A program made the translations under genes and the position numbers. This document shows positions 12,895 through 26,375 of a stretch of DNA of 64,000 bases, piece after piece. The DNA is from Strongylocentrotus purpuratus. Lineage: Eukaryota; Echinodermata; Echinoidea; Camarodonta; Strongylocentrotidae. The stretch spans positions 226,501-290,500 of the forward strand of contig NW_022145544.1 of the NCBI RefSeq assembly GCF_000002235.5. The letters run 5' to 3'. Each line of letters opens with the position of its first letter. Positions within the stretch are counted from its first letter, which is position 1. The notes under the pieces were generated by a model. The model had not been told where the DNA came from and made no database searches. It saw only the letters and a program-made list of their open reading frames with translations.

Positions 12895-13175
12895 TGGGAG
12901 TGTTTCACAAAGACTAAGATCGACTTCAAGTTGGACTTAAATATGGCAAGCCGTTCATGCCACTGTTTGCTCTTACCATTCTGATCTTTAGATAATGTTT
13001 TTTCCTTCAATAATGAATTATCCAAAAAATATAAATTCTGTCGATTTGTGACCGTGATTTGTACGTCCCTTGAGAGATCAATGCCAGTAAACGGCGAGAG
13101 TAAGCAGTGGCATGAATGGCCTGCCATAGTTAAGTCCAACTTAACATCGATCTTAGTCTTTGTGAAACACCCCCA
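12895..13175. mobile_element. Long-TIR MITE, GGGAGTGTTTCACAAAG type
   Basis: The left end starts GGGAGTGTTTCACAAAGACT at 12896. The reverse complement of the right end starts GGGGGTGTTTCACAAAGACT. The arms then continue in parallel (AAGATCGA, AGTTGGACTTAA, ATGGCA.GCC, TTCATGCCACTG, TACTCTC/TGCTCTTACC), giving inverted repeats of about 90 bp in a 280-bp element. There is no coding capacity. I see no clear target duplication, so the transposase family is open. Ends of the form GGGGGTGTTTCA.AAAG are common in marine invertebrate MITEs, to my recollection. Confidence 0.8.
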
Positions 13176-13399
13176 GCAGGTAACATCTTATTCAAGTAAA
13201 TACGGGAAGATGTGAGCTTTAATTAGATTTCATTTTTTTCTAATTGTCGGTTAACCGCTGCCACGTTTGGTTGCGTTTTTGCATATCACATGCATTAACT
13301 GTTTATGCTTTGTACTTCTAATCGTATCTCCATTCTCAATCCGAAATCATATATGTTTTCTGATTAACAAGCCTTGCGTTTTTTATATATTATTTTGCC

Positions 13400-13480
13400 A
13401 ATTTATGTATTTATGATTATCATTAGTGCTTTACATTGTTGGATGATAAATAAATAAAATTGAATTGAATTGAAATGTTT
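13400..13480 (+). repeat. Possible retroposon 3' tail ending AAATTGAATTGAATTGAA
   Basis: AATAAATAAAATTGAATTGA preceded by TTTACATTGTTG resembles the A-rich, GAATT-repeat tails that end many invertebrate LINEs and SINEs. No upstream coding remnant is visible. This could be simple sequence. Confidence 0.3.
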
Positions 13481-13852
13481 CTATCGTTGAGTATCTAAGC
13501 TAAGCTACTACATTAGAGAAATAGTTTTGTTTTAAGGAAGCACATTTGGTCAACCTTCACCTCATTATCGGGCAGCGGAATGAATTCTTGGCGATATAAC
13601 TAGTTTTTGTACTATATATTTTGAGGATTTTCTTTTTAAAGACACAATTGAAAGACTACAAAGTTGATATTCGGACAATAGACTTAGGCCCCCATTTTCA
13701 ACTAAGAATATCAGACGTCTCCAACAAACAATGGATTTTATTCCCTATCGCTGCCATCCATGTCCTAATCAATTTTTTCCAACAGTTTAATTTTCTTCAA
13801 CTGCTTTTGTGGACCATCTTAGTTATTTTTCTTATTCTCACTCTCCCTCTCC

Positions 13853-13857
<5 letters not shown>

Positions 13858-13910
<53 letters not shown>
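13858..13910. repeat. (CT)n microsatellite
   Basis: An essentially pure CT run of about 53 bp. The poly-Ser/Leu open frame across it is an artefact. Confidence 0.92.
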
Positions 13911-13912
<2 letters not shown>

Positions 13913-14599
13913 CCCTTTCTCACTCTCCCTCTTCCTCTCTATGTTTTCCCCAACTCTTTTTCGCCTTTAACGCTTTCCCAGATTTTATTATAAAGAAGAA
14001 AAAACCCTTATTTATTCGCCGCCACAAACCAAGGCTCTTCTAATTCCGCGATAACAGTTTCGAATTAACGACATCTAATTTCGTTCAGCTTACGCTTTTC
14101 GTACATGAGCCCGGTGGAAACGTCTTGATTTGAAACTGATGAGTACAAGTATACACGAATGAAATAAGGAGTGGGCGGGTACGGAGACTATGGGCCATTT
14201 TGACTAAGGCTTGTAATATTATTCGAACCCAAATTATATGTTATCAGATTATGGTCCTTAAGCTGCGGCGCAGTAGATGAAGCGATATCCATTTCGATAT
14301 AGCCCCCCTGGTCGACTTAGAGAGATCATTATCGTAATTTTACCGAAGTCGGAATGATTTATTATTCATTTCATATTGGCCTAATTATATTATGTACGTT
14401 TCCCCAAAAAGTGATTTAATTGTAATTCTCCATATCAGTACCAATAATCAACCTTACCTACAGATTAGACGAAAACCCGATTAACTGTTAACTGTATCGA
14501 CAATACATGTAGTTTCTTGTCCCAAAAATGAATTAGATACTCTGGAACGATATCTCTAGGTGTAGTTCTTTTAAAGTTTCGGTAGTACAATCTCATTAT

Positions 14600-14660
14600 C
14601 GTGTAAGCAACCTTTTTGTGGAATGCATCCGTGCAGCCAACCTTTTTTGAGGGAATGCAT
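14600..14660. repeat. Short imperfect direct repeat
   Basis: CAACCTTTTTGTGGAATGCA and CAACCTTTTTTGAGGGAATG, both continuing to GCATCC, lie about 35 bp apart. Probably a local duplication. Confidence 0.5.
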
Positions 14661-17600
14661 CCATAACTGTATACCATTAAAGTCCTTGACCATGTTTGCA
14701 AACAGGTCTACCGCTCGAGTAGTCAGACTTATTACCTTTCCAATCCAATGATTTTGGTCATGAAGATGGATGGATGCCCACCCTTCAGAACGACAACATC
14801 CACCAAGGCCGATTCCCAAGGACTTCCGGATGGCGTTTAGACAGCTTTAATGGTGTGACAACCTATTAAAATCGCCTTGCTTTCAACGGCGCTTCAGCTG
14901 TTGATCAAGCCAACCTACTTCTTGAAGACTACCCGTTCATTGTGGTCACACTCACAACAGTTTTGGCGGATGCTTGGAAATAATCCCGGAACGTGAGAAA
15001 GCGGAGATGGAGTAAAGCTTGCCTGTGACCGCTGAATACACAATCATGGGAGTCCATGACCAAATAACTGCGTCACGAGAACTTCCAGGGGATGAATGAA
15101 AGTCAGGAGACATTCATGTTATAGATGCAATGATTCGGGGACATGCCCATCCTTAGGGAGTTAAAAGAGAAGATCATTTATTTACACACTTGAGAGAGGG
15201 AAGCGCTATGTAGGGCGCGTATTATCTCGGATCGAGTTGATCGCGTGGAAGGCTCTTGAATTTAAGCCCCTATCCACTCTAGTGACTCTACCAAATACCA
15301 ATGTTCATCCCCACTCTATCGACGATGGCATGTCAATCATGTTATTCGATTGAGGTCGAAGTTCAGCTAAATATCATCGTCATGAATATGGAAAATTTTG
15401 ATGTTTGTAAAAGCCGTGCCACGTGGAACATAATATTCTAAATGCATATTCCTTTTTTTAAAGCAGTACAACTTCGACTTAACAACAGTAATTACTATTG
15501 ATATGAACATTTTGAACAAAGCAATAAGATTTTGTAAAAACACGTCCTAATTGCTGATATTCTATTTCAGATTAGACCTAACCCTGGGGTTTCAGCTGGG
15601 TCCGAAACAAAGGGCATTAGCCATAGCAGTAAGTTTCCCTTAAACATGAGTCAAGTTAGTCCTCGTTAAGGTTAACTAACCAGTTAGATTTGTTTTCTGA
15701 AATTGGAAAGTAATCGTTTTTTTCCATGATTAATTCTGTTTTGACGCAGACACCTAAATATTTAAATTTATATCATGGGAGGCTGAAACACATGAGGGAT
15801 TCATATCTCAGTATATATATTTGTCGTTACATCTATGACAGATACAAGACTTGCTTTTGCGTAGAGAGGGATGTCGTAGTCAGGTGATAATACGTACCTT
15901 ATCTGCATGTACATCTTGTATGGTACAACCCGTTCATTGTCATTTGAGGATTATTCATACATAAATTATTCAAAATCGATTGAATTTGATATTTTTTGCA
16001 GGTACTACGACATGAACAATATGGAAAGACGTGCATTTTAAAGTGCATTGTGTTTGTGGCTCTTAAAGATGGCTTACCAAACACATCTTTATCTGTTCAA
16101 TCTACATAACATTCGTGTTTTGTCGTGTTATCGACCATGTAGTTAAAATAATGAAAATAACATTTCCCGTCTACGTCATTCGTCATTAGTCTGAAGTATT
16201 CGCCATTATTCACTTTAATATGCATCCTTGCATTTAAGTGTCTTATCTGCACAATAAAAACATTAACTGATTTCAGATAAAGTTGCGTCGTAGCTTTGAA
16301 ACACGCGTGATATCTTTGTTGCTTGTCGTCTGCATGCGTGTGATTTGGCGCCAACAGCATGTTTCATTGTATTGCCATGGAGAAGAGAGGTGATATGGTC
16401 TTGAACCGTGCTAAAAATATATATCGTCAGGGAAACATTGTAATCGAGTCATTCACGTGATATGACCTGTATCAAATTATAGTTATGATGCAACAATAGC
16501 ATTTCTTATTCATCACATTGATTAATAATAAAATGATTTGGAAATACACGCACTACTACAAATCATCCATGTATATGTGTTACTGAACCAAAGTAAAAAT
16601 GGCAAAATATTTATTTAGAGGGTATAGATGCTTCTTTTGCAGTCAGGTTTTAGTGTTCAAATGTAAACCATTGATGACGGGGCATATTTGTTCTTGTTCG
16701 GGGGAGGGGGGGGGGGTTCGAGTACAATGTATCAATTATCAATCTCAGCTTGCTTCCAGTGATTTGGATATTTGCCTTTCTTTGAAAAATCTTTTTTAAT
16801 ACGGAATATAACAATGTTTACACATTTTTGCGTTAGAATACCTCCAAAAAAAAGAAGCTTGAAATACAGAAGCAGCAAATTTATTATCGATTTATCACAA
16901 AATCGTCAATAAAATATGAGCAGAATTTGAATTTAGCAGTACAGTACAGATGTGTGCAAATAAAGTGCATGATGCAAATACCGCTTCTCCAATAACTATA
17001 CTTAATAAACAAAAGTACAGGCCTTTTTAGAATTCATTTTTGAGTCTATGGCAGTAAAAGGAAAACACTATTTCCGGACATGCCACTGACCCTGATTTCA
17101 ATTTCAACTGACGTTTATTAAACTAAGGCTGTTTCACATCAATTTCAATAATGTGGTTTGCTTGCCAGTTGATTATTGATGCACCAAACGGTATACAGAA
17201 ACGGTATAAATGAGATTTGTAATAGTGTAAAGCGCACAGAAAGGCAAAGAGGCGTTCATAGCTGACTAATGTTTGATTTGTTATTCTTAGTGTACGATCA
17301 TTCATAACATACGTTGCATATTAAACACGATGTATCATCCTTAAAAAGTAAAACAAATGGCATATTCAACACATAGCTCTCCGAAACACTCGAAGATATT
17401 TGCCGCGTAGTGCAATTCCTTTGTTAAAAAAATCATGTACCCAAAATCGAGCTCTACGTTTTGTTTAAGAACTTTTAACTCTGTAATTATGTATATATCC
17501 ACTTTTTCCAATTATCATTCTCTGTCAAACCTTCACTCTTGTAAGTTATTTATGATAATAGTCCAAAAAACATAGCAAAGGTTGCGCTTGCCCTTCGTTA

Positions 17601-19264
17601 GCTAAACACTGTAGCCAATACAAATGATTAGGTTGCAGTAGCATGAATTTTAATAGCACATTGTTATTCTAGCCGCGTTTGCATTACTTACTCTTCGAAG
17701 AACGATTAACATGTCAAGCGTTTTCTAATCGGCATCACGTTTCCATTACAAGTAAATGTAAATTGTCCTTGTGTAACAGATGAACATAGTGATGCATTCG
17801 TCAGCTTTAATAAAGAGCACATTACCATTGATAAAGAGGGAGAATTCCCGTCAGTTGTTTTGTTACCTATAAATCATATTTATCCTCATTATAAAGACTG
17901 AACGCTTTAATATCGGACTAAGGTCGTACTCATTAGTCTTTTGTTGGGGTAGAAATAATGATTTTGACGTTTAACCATTTCAGCCATTACATTACTGAAG
18001 GTACTATTAAAGGGGGAGGGGTGGGGGTCTTGCCCCAATCTATATTTATCGTCATAAATGAAACAAAATTTCATAAAAAATTATTGTGATAATTATTTGC
18101 CATATACTATGATCTATTCCTTTGGTTCATCATCATGTGGTGACACACTCGAGAAATTAGATGGCGTCATCATATACTTGATGATACTTCCCACTATGTA
18201 ATAAAATAAATACATCTGTTTATATCTTGAAAGGAAAATGAATCATTAGGTTTCTTTAAGACGCACGGAGATATCTTAAATGTTTCTACGTTTGGAAGGT
18301 AACATTTGTCATTTGATAATGTTAATACAATATCCTATCTTACAACGTAGCATCTGTTTGTTTAACTCTTATAATGTCACAGGGCTTATCCCCATTGTGC
18401 CAAGCCCCAAATTCCCCAGTGCCAAGAGATAATCTGATTAACGCGATGGTTCTACGAATAGCGCGTGCAAAACACACAGCACACTAGCATGAACAATAAC
18501 TGCTACTACGAATGTGTGCAAGCACGCACATGGCAGCATAGCAATGGTTTTGCCCGCATATACAGAGCACTATAATGATAGCGTGCATGCAGCCTTATGG
18601 CAGGCTATGAGAAAGAGATAGGCTGTGGTAATGGGAACGTTCTATTTCTGCAACATACGACGTGCGTTACAAAGCTAGAACGTAATAAAGTGCTTACTTC
18701 TATCAGTCATTCACTTTCTCTACACGTCATGCCTGAAGTCCATTGCACTTTTCCTCTATTAGTAAACCTAAGCCGTTCCGAAAGTTGATCGTTATTGAAA
18801 AAACATGACAGCTCATTTTCCAGCACATTCTTTCAACACTCCTTTCTCATGGCATTTAATTCTCTTTTTTTTATCTTCCCAAGAAGGCATCTTTTAAGAA
18901 TTATACACTCTGAAACGGGAAGGAATGAGTGTCAAATGAAGAAAACAAAACACTCATCAGTGATTATACACAGTTCCTCTTCCATGAAGATTAAAGTTAT
19001 TTGCATTCTTCAACGTTTATGTCCTCTTCATCAAAGTTTCATCGGTCGATCAAGTCATTTCGAGCCTCGGATAAGGATAATTTACTATACATGAAATGCT
19101 AACTGATACAGTAGCAAAGGCGATAAGAATTTCAAATTAGTGCTGTCGAATTATCCAAAACTAATTCCCCTGAGCCGATACCCGATAATACATCATCGAG
19201 ACGATTGTGCATTTTTTAAGCGGTATAATGCGCCTTTTTCATTTATTTTGAACAATTGCTAAAG

Positions 19265-19637
19265 TTAAAGCCCCTCTAAAGTGTTGGGGGCCCCAAATTC
19301 GCTTACAAATTGGATGGCAAAATTTCACTTAAAATTCACTTAAATTGTGTGATGATGTGAAAGACATTGTCATATAACACTCAACTCTGCAAGGATTTTC
19401 AAAACAAATTTGTTTGAAGACTAATATTGATGAAAGGATACAAAACTGGGTTTTGTGTTGTAAGCAGAAAACCTGGATTTTGTATTCTTTCCTCAATATT
19501 CGTCTTCAAGCACATTTATTCTAAAAGTCCTTGTAAGGTTCAGTGTTAAATGACACCCTCTTTTACTTCATTATACAGTTGAAGTTTGCCTTCAAGTTTT
19601 TAGGACTCCCAGCAGAAACACATTAGAAAGCCTTTAA
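19265..19637. mobile_element. Long inverted-repeat MITE, TTAAAG ends
   Basis: The two halves are imperfect reverse complements. Left motifs TCTAAAGTGTT, GTCATATAACACT, CTGCAAGGATTTTCA, TTGAAGACTAATATTGA and ATACAAAAC meet right-arm complements TCTAATGTGTT, GTCATTTAACACT, CTTACAAGGACTTTTA, TTGAAGACGAATATTGA and ATACAAAAT in the same order. The apex lies near 19450. Both ends read TTAAAG. Arm divergence of roughly 15-25% by eye suggests an older copy. There is no coding capacity, and the superfamily is not assigned. Confidence 0.7.
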
Positions 19638-22431
19638 CAATGAATATATAATAAAGAAAATAATAGAACTTGTAACAACGGCAAGTAGTGGAGGTCTATG
19701 TTTGTTCACTTTGTTGACTCTCTAATGCATGGGTTTGTAAGGCATTTGCCCTTTTCCTCTCCAGGTAAATGAGTACTTGCGAGAAAAAAAGCTTGGATAG
19801 AATAATTGCAAGGCCCTCGGGCACGAAGATCAGCATTGATGCTGAGGAGACTTCCCTATATTATGTTTTAGTATCACAATGTCATTACAGCACTATAAGA
19901 ATGCTAATGATAATACTACGCATGATAATAATAACAATAATAGTAATTGATGCGGCTTCATCATTATACATGAGGGCAAGGGACCACTGCTCATTGATCA
20001 ATACACCATCATATAACTATCTTTTTAGAGCAGACTATCTAATCACTTAATACCTAGCTTTTCCCGCGCCAATGTTCTGTGATCGTGATAATGGATCATC
20101 ATCGGTTTAATATTGGATGTTGCTTATGAGAGATACCGCAGGTGTTGTAACAGGCGGTGCTCTCTGTAAACGTGCCTGTCAAGCATGACAATCGTTGTTT
20201 GAATAATTCATCATGGTATACTCATTCACAAAGAATTTTCTACCCTTGTAACATCATCATCATCGTTATCATCAGTAGTCGATTACATTCTAGTGGTGGT
20301 GTATATACACGATGTTATTCGATAACGTCGATGGAATGCATCCAATTATTCTGAATGAGAATCACCCTCCCGAGGAGGAGGAAGCTAGGTAGCTGTTTGC
20401 TGAGCTACCGACTGACTCTATAGAGATTTGATTAATGACTGTAACCTGATCTTGTTGGCTTCCTTGCATTTAATCATTATGATATATTAATAGAATCATC
20501 TGCCTTTTTTTGTCAGGCGAGTTTCAGCAGAGTGTGCTTTTTTTTGCGACGTTATATCTGAACGATGCGTGTAAACTCGCACGTCATCCGTCTTTTCCTC
20601 ACAAAATGTCTCGGTTCTTGTCCTTTCTTCATTATTAACTGGAAGAAAGGAATGTCTTCTGCCTAGGGAATGCTGTGATCTTGTAAAATGTCAATCGAAG
20701 TAAGATATTGACCGCTCGCCGGCAATTATGTTTTGTATCATTATTCCACCCACCTTCATACAAACGATTGATTTCCTACTAGCCTGGGTGCACGTCGTCA
20801 TTAGGTATACCCTGTTACTATGGTATGATGCACGATGAAATAAAAAATGGATGACCAGCCTCAGAAGTATGTCGATATTTAATTCATGACTGTGAGGGAA
20901 AACGCACTTCTTTTTCTTTCTATCAAGCCGATCGTATTTGGTACTGATATGTAACTTTGTATTAAATAATTTAAAAGTGAACATCATTTACACACTTCTC
21001 CGATCTGGAAGGAAATGAGGAAAAATGTAAGCTCCTGTATGATGTTCTGTTGCATTTTTTTCGGAGTGTGTGGAGATTGTAATGAACACGGCTTGACAGT
21101 CGTACAGGCGTCTTTTATGTCTCCCTTAGAAAATCAATATCAAGTTATGATACGACCTTAATTCAATTGATTCCTCCCTTTCTGTCATTTCGCATCGCAT
21201 CAATAATACAAGTTGTCCCTTTTTGCATTCCCTAAACGGAAACCAATAAATAGTCGCATCGTTGCATACATGATCGAGAGACAGACAATATGAGAGGAAA
21301 CATCGTGGGGGGGGGGGGGGGTAGTAGGGAATACATTGGGGGGGGGGGTGAAGAGAGAGATGGTAAGGAATATTATGTAGAGGGGTATAAAGAGAGAAGA
21401 TTGTACGATGGTTATGCCAGAGGGATGAAGAGAGAAGATGTATATGGAGGAGTAGAGTGACAAAGATACATGAAAATGCAATGCTGCTTTACGTTTGAAG
21501 AAAACTGTTGAAGAATTATATCACAAATTACAATATTGAAGATCACAGGCGTCTGATTAACTTTAGCATAATCATTTATTTTGTAAAGAATATCCCTGTG
21601 TTGAACTCAAGAGTAACGATGCATTATGTTTACCAGCAAAATGCTATGAGGAAGATATTTTACGAAGGTATGTCTTACAATAATGTCAACTATTTTAATG
21701 CCACAGAATGCATTCGAGCTTGGCTTTCGACCTAAAATGCTGCCTTCCAACAACAGCCATGTCCGCAGTAATAACAATACCAAGGCAAGATTAAAACAAG
21801 AACTAGTAACCTCTGGTATTTTTATCCGATTTTCAATTAAGCATCGAGCGCCACTCCGCCGCCAGCCTGGTAAGATAGCAGAGCAGTAAAATACAATTAA
21901 CGTTACCGCGCCAAAATCTCTAATGCTTCCGTTTGCTTTTCAGAATTTACACAATATCGATATCGGTAGGAAGATCCCTGCGTTTTTTTTTTCTTCTTCA
22001 TAAACTTGGATCTGCAAATGTCATCCTTGGCTTTTCCACTTTTCTGTCGTATTTTCTATTTATCATTCACAAGCGAAAGCTTAAAGGGATAGGTTGTCTC
22101 GGTGACGAGTTTGTGCATATTTAAACACGGGGAATGGATTCTTGCTGATAGATACATGCATATATGGATTAACGTAAGACTTCGATGATTTACTGTAGCT
22201 ACAGCAAGAGACTTGAGTTGAAGTCTTTGATTTGGTAGATTATATTACTCAAAATGAAATCGAACCTTTCAGCGAAAGTTGCCAGGACAAGTGATCCATG
22301 ATCATAAAACTAGCATATTTAGAATGGTCCAACGACTGAGACAGAGAGAGAAATGCAAACGGGGAGAAAGAGAGATGACGAGGGAGTAGACAGTGGGCGG
22401 GAGTGAGAGAGAAAGCAAGAGGTAGCGAAAT

Positions 22432-22468
<37 letters not shown>

Positions 22469-23034
22469 GAAAAGGACGGGTAGTGAGAAAAGGGAGATAA
22501 AGAGATAGAGAGAAAGAAAACATGCAGGTAGGACAAAACGGATTGGAAAGAAAGAGGAGAGAGATGGAGCATGTTGAGAAAGGATTCATGAACTTCAAAA
22601 TAACAATACTCCGTCTATTAAACTTCGGGTTACAACACAACATCACTTCAGACAGCAAGATAACCACGACAAAAACAAAGACACACCCAGACACATATAA
22701 TTATATAGACACACACACAACAACAACAACAAACAAACGAACAAATCATAATGCGATATATAGATGTGTTTTGGCATTGAAGAAACAGCAACATTTAGAA
22801 TTTGAAAATAAATAACCTCCATATGAGTGCAAATTACACGGAAAATATACTGCTTTATTGACGATTCGGCAATGTCAATCCCAATCAAGTGGAAACTGAA
22901 TGTCACATGACAAACAATCTAACGTCTGATGAAAAATAAATGACCACAAAATATAATTTGTATGATTATTAACCACTGAAGCGAAGACAGCGAGTGAAGT
23001 ATACAATACAACTATTTATTCCCTAATTTATATA
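19638..23034. other. Gene-free stretch
   Basis: Contains G-runs at 21307-21321 and 21338-21348 and a (GA)n tract at 22430-22466. I found no recognisable gene. The open frames are short or lie in low-complexity sequence. Confidence 0.55.
22430..22466. repeat. (GA)n microsatellite
   Basis: GA run of about 37 bp inside a wider purine-rich stretch, 22340-22570. Confidence 0.88.
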
Positions 23035-23600
23035 CAGTGTGTCCCAGAAAAAAACGAAACCGAAAATTATCGATATTTTATTATAACTTAATCACAATTA
23101 GGATTAATAAATGACACATATTTGTAAAGCTTAGATTCTCCTCTTTCATTTGCTGCAATTTTTATGATGCATATTTCCCGCATGAGTGATTAAAATCAAT
23201 TTGAAGAGAGGAAACCAACAAATCATTTGGCAGGCGATGTCTAAATTTCAAAGAGAAAATCACATTTTTAAAAAGTTCAATTACTGGCCTTTCATATGAC
23301 ACCTCAATCAGAAAAAATGAGCCAGGAATAACAAAGTTCTGTTTGTTTAAAGTAATGCTTACATTTCCATAATTTGATGAAACAAGTTCGTTTTCAATGG
23401 CTGCCTGCCGTAGCATCAAACGGAGTTGACAAAAGACTCTGTTTCGTTGACGATCAGCCATGCATCAAGTCTTTCGTCTTTCGTCTCATGCTTGAAATAT
23501 GCATTATAAGAGTTGCATCAAATGAAAGAGGAGGATCTTCGCTTTACAAATATGTGTCATTTATTAATAAGTCTCGGTTTCATTTTTCTGGGACGCACTG
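23035..23600. mobile_element. Mariner-like MITE with about 110-bp inverted repeats
   Basis: The left end CAGTGTGTCCCAGAAAAA (from 23035) and the reverse complement of the right end CAGTGCGTCCCAGAAAAA (ending 23600) are each preceded outwardly by TA, the Tc1/mariner target duplication. The arms continue with GAAACCGA, TTAATAAATGACACATATTT, GTAAAGC, GAT.CTCCTCTTTCATTTG and ATGCATATTTC, so the inverted repeats run about 110-125 bp each. The interior has no transposase DDD motifs. A 99-codon minus-strand frame at 23162-23461 resembles nothing and is probably fortuitous. Non-autonomous. Confidence 0.85.
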
Positions 23601-25382
23601 TATACCGTATAGGGAAGGCGGGTTATTTATTGTAGAGTAAAAATACATGTAAAGTACGAATTAAAATGTTGTTCTTTCCTTTCCATATGAATTTCTCAAG
23701 CAAAACATACACAAAACAGAGGGTAGATAAAAAGCAGGGAATAAAAAATACAGATTTTTTTTTTTTAGATAAATGAGAAGGGGAGAGATAAAGAGAGAAG
23801 GATAAAATAGACGTATATTCATAAAGATGTGAAAGGTATACAGAGTCGCGGAATCGGTAAGAGGATAATGAAGAGAGGGAAATTCATATTTGATGGCCAT
23901 GTTAGCTGTTTTGATGCTTTGACGCAGTCCTTTCATCGTTAAATACTTACCATCTTCCGAGGCTTCAAATAAACTGCCGTCTTCTTCTTCTTTCACATCC
24001 CTGTTGTCGTTCTATTTGAATTGCAAGAGCGTGTCTTTCAAACACTGACAGATGTTTATGTGTCAAAATACCAACTACGGGCGTCAAGACTTGTTTTTTT
24101 TCATAAGGAGAGCAAATAAACGAGAACATGGAAGATTTGGCGTAGAAGAATGGTACGTTGTCACTACTCGCGACACCAATGGCTTCCGTTTGCACAGGTC
24201 CTCAATGACGACGGATACAACTGCGATGACGTGTTACCATTCTGAATGCCAGTCACATGACTGCGTGAATACGCTTTGTAAAGAGAGGTGTCCGACGGTT
24301 TTTTTTTTCAATCTCGAAAATTCAAAAATAACTGACCTTCCTATTAGTACGGAAGCACAGGGCACCGTGTCCATTCGATGACACTTAGGAATCAATAAAA
24401 CATTTGAATATAAAATGCTGAGCTTTTGTTCAAACGAACCAAAAGTTATTTTGAAAGTCCACTTTGTTTTCGTACATGTATGTGTACTATAAAAGGTCAG
24501 TCAGACCAAAATATCACCATTAGCCACACTAAACATAATTATGTTGTAGTGTAATTGTTGAGGATTGAGTACAAGCTCAATGCTTCCGAGTTTGTTACCG
24601 TAGTGCGTGACTGCTTGTGTGCGTGCGTGTGTGTTTGTGTGTGTCTAGTGAATATCTGTTATTCCTTTGCTTTATGCATTATTCTGACTTGGACGATTAC
24701 TCCACTGTATCTTTAAAAAAAACTATCTGCGCGAACTTAAATTGATTCATCATTATCGGAAGTTTCATAAAAATGAAGAAGTAGATGATACATGAAAACT
24801 GCAGTTCGGCCCTCAAAATACAAGAAAGCGAATTGTCCTCGCCGTGTCTCTGAAGCTCCAGCTTCTGATCAAGACGGGTCACCAGGGGCCAAGTTTAAAA
24901 TAGTATGTTACTCGAGTCCAGTCGAGTCAGTTCAAGATAATAACTTGAGTCTAACTCTATTTTTGTTCATCACAGATAGACACAACTTAAGCAATAATGA
25001 AATAGAATAGATACATCTTTGCAACATGCCATTTCCCCCAGCATTCTAAGCACTAGCGTTTGTGTATGATTTAATGATGGTCAGAGGACCTACCGGGTTA
25101 ATTATGTTCATCAATAGCTACTTAAAGTAGCGATGGAATGTTTAATAACACAACGAACCGTACCGTTTCCCTTTACTATTCTTTTTAAAACTCTTTTTAA
25201 ACGTTTTGCGTTCTCTAAATATCCAGTATAGCGTGTTTGTAAGTCAGGTGCCTTTATGATCCGATAATGGCGCCTCTTGGACATAGATGTTTATTGTGCT
25301 TTTGCCTAAGATATCATGACGCTCTTTGACCAACATCTGGATCCTGTTGCGTTCCGGGCCAGAAATGTAGTTCTATACTTAT

Positions 25383-25552
25383 ACACACACATGCACTCGC
25401 ACACACACTCGCACACACCCACACACACACACAACACACACCGTGCGCACACCCACACTGTCGCTCTTAACTCCTCGACCTCACACATGCGCGCGTTCTC
25501 TCCCTGTTTCTCTACTTCTTCCACCCCCTTTAACGACTCCCCTTCTCTCTCA

Positions 25553-25593
<41 letters not shown>

Positions 25594-25645
25594 ATTCTCT
25601 TTCGCGCGCTCTTTCTCCCCCCCTCTCTCTCTCTCTCTTTCTCCT
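25383..25645. repeat. Compound (AC)n then (CT)n microsatellite
   Basis: AC/CACACA units at about 25383-25442 are followed after about 100 bp by CT runs at 25541-25590 and 25616-25645. Long frames through both strands are repeat artefacts. Confidence 0.88.
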
Positions 25646-26272
25646 TTGCCTCTATCTCTCACCCACTCTCGACTACTTCATGCGTCCGTTCTGTCTACCA
25701 TCATGCATGCTTCACTTACACATGGATGAAAATAATAAAATGGGGGATTTTTTCCATCTTTGTTTTGCAGTTCAAGAACTACTTGCCGTGACTCGCATTA
25801 TCTAACAAAACAAAAGGCATTGTGAAAACATATATGTTGATACAATACACAGACACACGACTTTCAAGCTCAATAAAAGAATATAATATATTCCAATAAA
25901 AGAGAACGGAGACATCCCGCTTATCAAACGAGAATTGATCATCAATATCAATTTTGAACAAACTAAATACTGATTGCCCTTGAACATGTACTTCACTCAT
26001 CATTGGAAAGAAATGGAATGATTTAATTTTATTACGGAATTTCGTATCAGTCTTGATTTGCCATTAATCAGCTCATTGTATATGGTTCATAAATATTTTG
26101 TGAACATAGGAGCAAAAAGTACAACATGCGGCGTAATAGTAATGAACCCCCATTATGAGATTTCCTGAAACGTCGTTCACGTGTACTGTGGATCAAATTA
26201 AATTCCTACCAGATCAAATAAATCGTAGAACAATAACCAAGTAGATTATGGACAGCGAGTGAGGAAGCGAAT

Positions 26273-26275
<3 letters not shown>

Positions 26276-26312
<37 letters not shown>

Positions 26313-26350
26313 TAGGTAGGTAGAGAGAGAGACAGAGAAGAAGAAGAAGA
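26276..26350. repeat. (GA)n with GATAGGTAG and (GAA)n
   Basis: A pure GA run at 26279-26309, then GATAGGTAGGTAG, GA and AGA/GAA triplets. It lies immediately left of the tandem duplication. Confidence 0.85.
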
Positions 26351-26375
26351 AGAAAAGATCAAGTGGGACGAGAGG

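Larger units (their letters stand above)
13176..19264. other. Gene-free stretch
   Basis: Contains a possible decayed retroposon tail at 13400-13480, a (CT)n run at 13858-13910, a short direct repeat at 14600-14660, and G-runs near 16700 and 18020. No gene is recognised, and open frames are short with no familiar motifs. Confidence 0.55.
23601..26375. other. Gene-free stretch with microsatellites
   Basis: A (GT)n-like stretch near 24617-24645, then (AC)n at 25383-25442 and (CT)n tracts at 25541-25590 and 25616-25645. One minus-strand frame near 23960-24000 ends at a good splice-donor match (GTAAGTAT), but nothing else supports an exon. Confidence 0.5.

Noticed and set aside
23162-23461. 99-codon minus-strand frame inside the mariner-like MITE
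   Set aside because: It has no transposase motif and overlaps the inverted repeats; probably fortuitous.
23661-24000. Possible host exon on the minus strand ending EASED just before GTAAGTAT
   Set aside because: The donor match is good, but the frame is open for only about 20 codons upstream, there is no convincing acceptor and no recognised protein.
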